From: Richelia sp. SL_2_1
GTDB taxonomy: Bacteria; Cyanobacteriota; Cyanobacteriia; Cyanobacteriales; Nostocaceae
Length of the DNA: 64,000 nucleotides
Reading direction: 5' to 3'
Assembly: GCA_012033205.1 (NCBI GenBank)
Contig: JAAUSO010000011.1
Location: 1-64,000, forward strand
The translations under genes and the position numbers were made by a program. The notes under the pieces were generated by a model. The model was not told the origin of the DNA. It was given only the letters and a program-made list of their open reading frames with translations, and ran no database searches. Positions 55,178 through 64,000 of this stretch are shown here, one piece after another; the first letter of the stretch is position 1; every line of letters starts with the position of its first letter.

Positions 55178-56125
55178 GTGGGTTATAAAGGTAAGTATTG
55201 CCCAATCGAACATTAGTACGAGGGTTGGAAGTAATTTCTGGAGCAAGGTTATCCTGAGTAACTGGGGAAAAGTATAAGCTGGTTGCTCACCCCAGAGCGC
55301 CAAGGCTGAGTCGGCAGGCGGGGGACAATGAGTAATAACCCGTTTGAAGCCCGATGAACAAGGGACAAAACGCTGGCACTCCGTTACAGCGCAAGGTTTC
55401 GAGCCTGGATTTGACTATGACTACGTAAGAAACCTTTGTTAGAAGCGCCCACACCTTGGACGTACTGCTAAAAGATGGAGATGGTACGAGGTATCAGGTA
55501 ACTCAACCTTTGACTCGGTTGACGAAAAGGTCTTTATATGCGGACTGAACCGCTCTAATTATAGGGGTATAAATTATCGGCTGGTATCGGGGACACTGGG
55601 TTTGTGTCTTACGGGCGTAAAGAAGGAGTCTACGGTCAAATGTAATACATACCACTGTGTGAACGTAGGAAGCATGATGGTTGGTCTTTACGAAGACTGG
55701 GCTAACTGCGGCTAATGTAGCCATCATGTGGCAGAGCCGTCGTAGTAGTCGGAGCTAGATAAGTTCTGGCACATGGCGAAGGACGGCAGTCATTGTAAAA
55801 GGAACGGTACAGGGAATTAGAGAGGACTAAGATGTATGTCCGATATTATCAAAACCCAACGTAGCCTAGCCACGAAGGCAGAGCATAATCCTTTACATCA
55901 GTTTGACCATTTGTATCGGTTAATCTGCCGAGAAGATTGGATACGCACTGCATTGAAGTCTTCTATGTAGAAACTGCCATGCTCAAACGTCTTCGTTTGG
56001 CGACCATAGTAGGTTGCAGTGACGGAAAGCTACATGAGCGGGAAACTGTCACGCTTCGTTTGGAGAGAGGGATAGAGAAACAAGCAAGTAGTGATATTTG
56101 AAGGTGCGCTCCGTCCCTACTCTAT
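55178..56125 (+). mobile_element. Internally deleted group II intron (RT ORF reduced to its N-terminus); 5' end tentative
   Basis: Domain I-like GAGCGCCAAGGCTGAGTCGGCAGGCGGGGGACAATGAGTAATAACCCGTTTGAAGCCCGATGAAC; 44-aa RT N-term; domain VI helix AGAGAGGGA/TCCCT-A-CTCT with one bulged A at 56119, 3' end ..CTCTAT. Confidence 0.8.
55836..55970 (+). pseudogene. Truncated group II intron reverse transcriptase/maturase N-terminus
   Basis: MSDIIKTQRSLATKAEHNPLHQFDHLYRLICREDWIRTALKSSM* then direct jump to the intron 3' domains. Confidence 0.85.
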
Positions 56126-56155
56126 CAATTCTGCTACAAATCGACGTAATTATGC

Positions 56156-56416
56156 TTATTCGTCAAGTCCAAACCTGCGTCTAAATTCTTCAAATTTGTC
56201 TGAAAGTATAAAAACTTTATGCATATGTTTTGGATTAGTTGGACAATATATACCAGGTTTAAGCTGATGCTTTCTCGCCAACTCGGCATCTTCATTCCCA
56301 ACGATAACTATTAATTCAGAACCACAAATATGACAAGTAACTATACCTCTTCTTTCATGAACATCAATAGCTTTTTGCAAACTACTACTTGTGCCATCAT
56401 AGTTGAAGGTTTCCAT
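56156..56416 (-). CDS. Hypothetical protein (86 aa, CxxC motif)
   Basis: GIVTCHICGSELIVIVGNEDAELARKHQLKPGIYCPTNPKHMHKVFIL. Confidence 0.6.
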   Translation of the reverse strand: METFNYDGTSSSLQKAIDVHERRGIVTCHICGSELIVIVGNEDAELARKHQLKPGIYCPTNPKHMHKVFILSDKFEEFRRRFGLDE

Positions 56417-56476
56417 TTTTATCTCCTACGCTAAATATTTGATTAAATATCAAAACGGTGATTTTCCTACTGGTAA

Positions 56477-56893
56477 ATTAGTTCGTAGTTCGTAGGTTGG
56501 GTTGAGGAACGTTCACCGCTAGTTCGTAGGTTGGGTTGAGGAACGAAACCCAACATAACCTAGAAGACTAAACCAAATAATTCAACTTAAAACAAGATTA
56601 AACATCCAAGAAAACAACGCGCTTCATTCAAAAATCAAGGTTGGTATGAAATCAAAACACTGATGTTGGGTTACGACGCAATCTAAATTAATTCCTTAAT
56701 TGTTAAAACTTGCGGTGCGTCTAACCCAACCTACGAATACGATAACTTGTCGTGCGTCGTGAAGCCAACCTACAAGTAAACTGCCCGTCCAAATCTACTT
56801 CATAACAATAATCAAATAACTGATGTTGGGTTACGACGCAATTTCAATCACTGGTTGATTTTTAAATATTGTCGTGCGTCTAACCCAACCTAC
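56477..56893. repeat. Cluster of REP-like inverted repeats downstream of RAYT
   Basis: gttcgtaggttgggttgaggaacg (2 copies); gatgttgggttacgacgcaat...gtgcgtctaacccaacctac at ~56660-56735 and ~56821-56893. Confidence 0.93.
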
Positions 56894-56897
56894 TATG

Positions 56898-57440
56898 TTA
56901 TTCATTCCCTACCCAATCGGGAAATTCTAATTCTACTCCTGCACCCCAATCAATATCATAAATACCTCGTTTAACATCACGATGAAAGCTTGAATACTTC
57001 CAATCTTTGGGTGCTTTGACATATCCATGTAGCACAGGATTGTAATGAATATAATCCACATGGGAAATAAAATCTGCTTCATCGCGGATTTGATGTTCCC
57101 AAAAACGACGCTGCCAAACTCCTTGTTCTTTTTTACTCTGCCGCGATGCAGATATTTTTCCTTTATATTTCGGATGACACAGACGACTAAAACCACCTTT
57201 AATCAAGTTCCAACGAGTTGAAAAGTCATCATGATTTGGTGGTAAAGTCCAAATACAATGCAAATGTTCGGGTAAAATTATTATTGCGTCAATTGTAAAG
57301 CGGTGCTGCTGCATTACCCGTTTGAATATCTTTCTTAGTAATACAATATTTTCTTCGTTACACAAAAATTTACGGCGATTCTGAGTGACAACCGTAAAAA
57401 AGAAAGTACCTCCCTTTATTTTTGCTCTACGGTATTCCAT
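56898..57440 (-). CDS. REP-associated tyrosine transposase (RAYT, HUH family); start likely MEYRRAK near 57440, not ORF start 57542
   Basis: FFFTVVTQNRRKFL, ILPEHLHCIWTLP (HUH), GVWQRRFWEHQIRDEADFISHVDYIHYNPVLHGYV. Confidence 0.93.
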   Translation of the reverse strand: MEYRRAKIKGGTFFFTVVTQNRRKFLCNEENIVLLRKIFKRVMQQHRFTIDAIIILPEHLHCIWTLPPNHDDFSTRWNLIKGGFSRLCHPKYKGKISASRQSKKEQGVWQRRFWEHQIRDEADFISHVDYIHYNPVLHGYVKAPKDWKYSSFHRDVKRGIYDIDWGAGVELEFPDWVGNE

Positions 57441-57477
57441 TTGTATTATTAGATAAATAAATACAATTATATTCATT

Positions 57478-57725
57478 TTGTAGGTTGGTTTAGTTCGTAG
57501 GTTGGGCTGAGGAACGTTCACCGCTAGGTGTGCCGGAGGCACAGCCCAATATCATCTGGATAATTCAACTAAATAACTAAACTTAAAACAATCTTAAACA
57601 CCCAACCAAACAAATCGCTTCAGGGTAATTTCGTATAAATCAAAATGCTAATGTTGGGTTACGACGCAATTTCAATCAATTACTCAATCATTAAATCTTT
57701 TCGTGCGTCTAACCCAACCTACAAT
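57478..57725. repeat. REP-like inverted repeats upstream of RAYT
   Basis: gtaggttggtttagttcgtaggttgggctgaggaacg; aatgttgggttacgacgcaat...cgtgcgtctaacccaacctac. Confidence 0.92.
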
Positions 57726-57927
57726 TACGTCCTACTCCCAATTCCTTAATCTTTAAAAACCGCTCCCCGCGACTGCAATTCAAACTTCATCTGCTCAGAA
57801 ATACCCGTATTCCAACCAAATCGGGCATTACTAACTGTACTGTCTCCAAGGTTAATAATTATCATGAAATGATAACTAAGAAAAGCTGATTCATAATTAA
57901 ATTTGTAACTCCTAACTCTTTCTTCCC

Positions 57928-58896
57928 ATGCCCAAACTCTTAAGTATTGCCCCAATGATGGATCGAACAGACCGTCATTATCGTTATTTTATGCGACAAA
58001 TTACCCGTCACACTTTACTTTATACGGAAATGGTAACGAGTGCGGCAATTTTACATGGAGATAAGCAACATTTATTAGGTTTCTCTCCGGAAGAAAAGCC
58101 CCTGTCACTACAAGTTGGGGGTGATAATCCCCTGGATTTGGCAGAATGCGCTCGCATTGCCGAAGCTATGGGTTATGACGAAATTAATTTGAATGTCGGT
58201 TGTCCTAGCAGTCGGGTACAAAGCGGTAATTTTGGTGCTTGTTTAATGGCAAAACCGCAAGAAGTAGCCGATTGTGTCGCAGCAATGATTAATGCAACCA
58301 AAATTCCTGTTACTGTCAAACATCGTATTGGTATTGATGATTTAGACCGTTACGAGGACATGGTAAATTTCGTTAATATAGTTTCTCAAGCTGGTTGTCG
58401 CCATTTCACTGTTCACGCTCGTAAGGCTTGGTTACAAGGGTTAAGTCCTAAAGAAAACCGCGATGTTCCTCCTTTAAGATATGATGACGTGCATCGATTA
58501 AAACAAGATTTTCCTGATTTATTTATTGAAATTAATGGTGGATTTACAACTTTAAACCAGGTTATGCAACACTTACAGTCAGTTGATGCCGTGATGATTG
58601 GACGTGCTGCTTATGATAATCCCTACCTTTTTGCTACTGTTGATCGAAGTATTTATATGCAAGAAATTCCATCTTTAACTAGACATCAAGTCGTAGAAAA
58701 TATGCTCGATTATATAGATAAGTGGGTGGCAAAAGGTTTAAAACTCAATAAAATTACCAGACATATGCTACAACTCTTCACCGGAAAACCCGGTAGTCGC
58801 GCTTGGAAGCAGTATATTACAGAAAATTCATCTCGTTTCGGAGTTGGTTCTGAAGTTGTACGGGAAGCTTTAACAAAAGTACCTTCCATTTTTTAA
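57928..58896 (+). CDS. dusA: tRNA-dihydrouridine(20/20a) synthase
   Basis: SIAPMMDRTDRHYRYFMRQIT, INLNVGCPSSRVQSGNFGACLM. Confidence 0.96.
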   Translation: MPKLLSIAPMMDRTDRHYRYFMRQITRHTLLYTEMVTSAAILHGDKQHLLGFSPEEKPLSLQVGGDNPLDLAECARIAEAMGYDEINLNVGCPSSRVQSGNFGACLMAKPQEVADCVAAMINATKIPVTVKHRIGIDDLDRYEDMVNFVNIVSQAGCRHFTVHARKAWLQGLSPKENRDVPPLRYDDVHRLKQDFPDLFIEINGGFTTLNQVMQHLQSVDAVMIGRAAYDNPYLFATVDRSIYMQEIPSLTRHQVVENMLDYIDKWVAKGLKLNKITRHMLQLFTGKPGSRAWKQYITENSSRFGVGSEVVREALTKVPSIF

Positions 58897-59326
58897 CAAA
58901 CTCAGATTAATTTATATTTTGAGTTATTTACATTGTAAATTTTTATAAAATCACTTGCTTATTTTTCCTTTTTTTGAATTCACTATTTAATTTATTTTAT
59001 TAGTCAAATTAGCATATAAAGGTCCATACAGATTGTACATATTTTTTTTTAAAGTGAAAAAGTGACTTAGATAACATCTCAAAAAACAAGTTAAACTCGT
59101 TGATTTAATAATAATTTTTAGCATTATAAATGACCTAATTCTCAACTAATGCCGATTTAGGTTAATTTTTATAACAAAATACGGAATTTTTGGATATTTT
59201 AAAATGTATTTTATACTTACGAATAAGTATACTTAGTATTTCAAAAAACTATTGAAAAGTAAAAAGCAGTATTTTTATGTAAAAAGAGATGAGAAATAGT
59301 CCTACCTTTAATATGGAGAGTTTTAA

Positions 59327-61011
<1,685 letters not shown>

Positions 61012-61012
<1 letters not shown>

Positions 61013-61165
61013 CAGTTATCAGTTATCAGTTATCAGTTATCAGTTATTTTCCCCGCGTATAACGTGGGAGATAAGATAGAGAGCATATCAGATAATTGTT
61101 CACTGTATGTCACTACGTGCCACGCTGCACTACACTGATAACTGTTTACTGATAACTGTTTTATC
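61012..61165. repeat. Heptanucleotide (CAGTTAT)n repeats
   Basis: acagttatcagttatcagttatcagttatcagttat; inverted counterpart actgataactgtttactgataactg near 61133. Confidence 0.92.
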
Positions 61166-61377
61166 CCCATTACCGAATATATTTAATTTAGTTAAAAACT
61201 TTGTTGCTGATGTTTGGGAAGGGAGTAAGTCGAATAGGCGATCGCCATGTGATGAATTTGGTCAATTGATTGATATATGGGTTGAATATATGACAAATTT
61301 TTGAGGCGCAATAAAATTTTCATTGACCAATCAATTGCTATATATAAACCGATTAATTGGGCAAAATTTTACCCATA

Positions 61378-62169
61378 TCATCGAACGGTAGCTGCTACTG
61401 GTTGTGGTTGTTGCATTAAACCCATTAAGTCATCAATTCCTTTTTGTAGATACCGGGTTACTGTCATTGGACTAGTACCAATTTTCTTGGCTGCATCTTT
61501 ACGGGAAAATTCCTTTAAGAATACCAATTCTACTGCCATCCGAGGCTTTTCTTCTAACATTCCCATAGCCCCATGAAGTTGTTGACGCTCTTCTTCTAAG
61601 TGTTGTTGAGCGGCTGTATGAGGACAAGGCAATGCTTCACCCAAGGTAATTTGACAATCAACATAGTTCACAACAGTTGCATCTAAACTTAAAGGCATCC
61701 GATTTTGAACCGCTAATTTAGTTTCTTGCCATTCTTGTACCGACACTTTCAGTTCGCGAGCAACTTCCAAATCCTTGGGCTGTCTTCCTAAAGCATCTGC
61801 TAATTCTTTACGCACCTTTTGTCCTTCATTGTACAGTTCTTGCCAACGACGAGGAATTTTTAATAAAGTACTGCGATCGCGTAAGAAGTGCAGCATTTCA
61901 CCCCGAATATACGGAACAGCAAAGGAACTAAATGCGTATCCTTGGGTGGGATCGAAACGTTCAATTGCCCTAATTAAACCGAAGTAGCCAATTTGTTCTA
62001 AATCTTCATAAGGTTCATTACATTGATGACTAAATTTATGAGCCATTTTTCGTACTAAACCACTATGCAATTTTACGAGTCTGTTACGAAGTTTAACAGA
62101 AGGATTCTGGTGATATAGACATAATAATTCCATACCATCAGACCGAAGAGAGGACTGAATTACTGCCAT
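61378..62169 (-). CDS. sigF: RNA polymerase sigma factor, group 3 (SigF-like)
   Basis: YEDLEQIGYFGLIRAIERFDPTQGYAFSSFAVPYIRGEMLHFLRD; region 4 SRKDAAKKIGTSPMTVTRYLQKGI. Confidence 0.9.
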   Translation of the reverse strand: MAVIQSSLRSDGMELLCLYHQNPSVKLRNRLVKLHSGLVRKMAHKFSHQCNEPYEDLEQIGYFGLIRAIERFDPTQGYAFSSFAVPYIRGEMLHFLRDRSTLLKIPRRWQELYNEGQKVRKELADALGRQPKDLEVARELKVSVQEWQETKLAVQNRMPLSLDATVVNYVDCQITLGEALPCPHTAAQQHLEEERQQLHGAMGMLEEKPRMAVELVFLKEFSRKDAAKKIGTSPMTVTRYLQKGIDDLMGLMQQPQPVAATVR

Positions 62170-62644
62170 ATAATTTCCTTTAGGGACTCTTTTTCCTGTA
62201 AAAAAAACTGAGCCGAGTAAAGTTTCATCAAAGCTGTAATTATTTTCTAAGCTAATCCTTTTTCACACCATTCGTTGTTTCACTGAATTTACAAGGTGCT
62301 AAACCCCTTAAATACGTATTTGTACGCATTTTTCTGTTCTTCACTATTCAGGTTATATGTCAAGATAAATAGTTTTTATTCGCTCAAAACTTGAACTGGA
62401 CTAAGTTTGATTACTGATAATTTATCAGTAGCACGGTTACGGAGAGTACAGATATTCCAGAATCTAAATCGAATATCGGAAGCATTACCCATTACACTCT
62501 AAAAATATGCTGCCTATCCGCTCTCCGACAATACACACTCCGAAGGGGATTGATAACTAACTGATAATTGTTAACTGTAAACTGTTAAATAATTACTTGT
62601 GCCAAGATTTTGTTTAAATAAAGAATAGTTAGTTTGTGGTTTTC

Positions 62645-62713
62645 AGATCCCCGATTTCTTGAAGAAGTCGGTAATCTAAATTCTCATATATGATTTAGGA
62701 TTGCTATATATGA
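62645..62713. repeat. Dispersed MITE-like repeat, copy B (inverted relative to 20760-20836)
   Basis: agatccccgatttcttgaagaagtcgg...tcatatatgatttaggattgctata. Confidence 0.85.
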
Positions 62714-62820
62714 CTAAGCAGTAAATATATATAAATAATCAAGGGTGTGAAACGGTTAACTACTTACAAGTACCGTTATCAGTCAAAATTCTTAAAGTAA
62801 AGAAAATTGGTCAACTAAAC

Positions 62821-63795
62821 ATGGATATTAAAAATGGTTTTGTCGGTACTGTCGGAAATACACCGTTAATTAAATTAAACAGCTTTAGCGAACAAACGGG
62901 ATGCGAAATCTTGGGTAAAGCAGAATTTCTCAATCCCGGTGGTTCTGTTAAGGATAGAGCGGCTTTATATATCATTGAAGATGCTGAAGCTAAAGGTTTA
63001 CTCAAACCTGGTGGCACTGTTGTTGAAGGAACTGCTGGTAATACAGGTATTGGTTTAGCACATATCTGCAATGCCAAAGGTTACAAATGTTTAATTATTA
63101 TCCCCGAAACCCAATCACAGGAAAAAATGGATGCGCTTCGAGCTTTGGGAGCAGAAGTTCGTCCGGTTCCAGCTGTACCCTACAAAGACCCCAATAATTA
63201 TGTAAAATTATCTGGTAGAATTGCCTCTGAAATCGAAAATGCTATTTGGGCAAACCAATTTGATAATTTGGCAAACCGTCAAGCCCATTATGAAACTACC
63301 GGACCGGAAATTTGGACGCAAACTGATGGTAAAATTGACGCTTGGGTAGCTGCTACTGGCACTGGCGGAACTTTTGCTGGTGCATCAATGTTCTTGAAAG
63401 AAAAAAATCCCGATATTAAATGCGTTGTTGCAGATCCGATGGGCAGTGGACTTTACAGTTATATCAAAACTGGTAAAATTCAAATCGAAGGTAGTTCCAT
63501 TACTGAAGGTATTGGTAACAGTCGCATTACTGCCAATATGCAAAATGTACCCATCGATGATGCTATCCAGATTGATGACAAGGAAGCTTTACGAGTCGTT
63601 TACCAACTTCTCAACAAAGAAGGTTTATTAATGGGTGGTTCTACTGGAATCAATGTTGGTGCTGCTGTTGCATTAGCCAAAAAAATTGGACCGGGACATA
63701 CTATTGTAACTATACTTTGCGATAGCGGCGCTCGTTATCAATCTCGGATATTCAATCCCGAATGGTTAAAATCAAAGAGTCTTGAAATTACTTAA
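62821..63795 (+). CDS. cysK: Cysteine synthase A
   Basis: VGNTPLIKLNSFSEQTGCEILGKAEFLNPGGSVKDRAALYII, VEGTAGNTGIGLAHI, ATGTGGTFAG. Confidence 0.96.
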   Translation: MDIKNGFVGTVGNTPLIKLNSFSEQTGCEILGKAEFLNPGGSVKDRAALYIIEDAEAKGLLKPGGTVVEGTAGNTGIGLAHICNAKGYKCLIIIPETQSQEKMDALRALGAEVRPVPAVPYKDPNNYVKLSGRIASEIENAIWANQFDNLANRQAHYETTGPEIWTQTDGKIDAWVAATGTGGTFAGASMFLKEKNPDIKCVVADPMGSGLYSYIKTGKIQIEGSSITEGIGNSRITANMQNVPIDDAIQIDDKEALRVVYQLLNKEGLLMGGSTGINVGAAVALAKKIGPGHTIVTILCDSGARYQSRIFNPEWLKSKSLEIT

Positions 63796-63907
63796 AAGTT
63801 TTAGAGACGTAATCATACTACGTCTCTCATCAAGTTAAGATTTGTAAAATAGTATTGAGTTATACTGTTTAATTATTGATGTTATATATTCACTAACAAT
63901 TAATAAT

Positions 63908-64000
63908 ATGAAATGGGTTCGAGTTTGCCAAAATCGTAGTTGTAAAAAGCAAGGTGCTGTTAAAGTATTAGCAGCTTTTAAAGCTAATGTTGTTTCTGAA
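63908..64000 (+). CDS. (2Fe-2S) ferredoxin domain-like protein, partial (runs off window)
   Basis: MKWVRVCQNRSCKKQGAVKVLAAFKANVVSE... Confidence 0.65.
   Translation, partial: MKWVRVCQNRSCKKQGAVKVLAAFKANVVSE

Noticed and set aside
55088-55727. ORFs 55088..55303 (-) and 55503..55727 (-)
   Set aside because: Lie across the group II intron RNA region (opposite strand); composition not protein-like
57746-57955. 69-aa ORF (-)
   Set aside because: Overlaps the dusA start and flanking intergenic sequence; no supporting features

Overview
AT-rich filamentous/heterocystous-type cyanobacterial chromosome segment (HIP1-like gcgatcgc sites, heptanucleotide repeats, CP12, phytoene desaturase/synthase, Mg-chelatase ChlD). 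The core is ordinary: guaA, cp12, split-type pntA/pntB transhydrogenase operon, carotenoid genes, tRNA-Ser(GCU), rnc, chlD, dusA, pgm, sigF-like sigma factor, cysK. A polysaccharide/exopolysaccharide cluster lies at about 27-41.6 kb. Accessory content includes (i) a 1536-aa CHAT protease-nSTAND ATPase-TM-WD40 protein with an apparently intact His/Cys dyad; (ii) a five-gene operon (coiled coil, OmpA-like membrane protein with a possible roadblock/longin-like region, Ras-like small GTPase, small PAS-like protein, histidine kinase) that is the best candidate for a little-described signalling system; (iii) a mobile-element hotspot at 52.5-57.7 kb with an IS607-type element (serine recombinase TnpA + TnpB), an internally deleted group II intron not visible in the ORF track, and a RAYT-like HUH transposase surrounded by REP-like inverted repeats. 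Three genes (pntB, a glycosyltransferase, an RsbRD-like N-terminal fragment) are each broken by what looks like a single missing base at a homopolymer, so either sequence error or real frameshifts need checking. No CRISPR array or rRNA was seen. All family calls come from reading the sequence; no database search was run.
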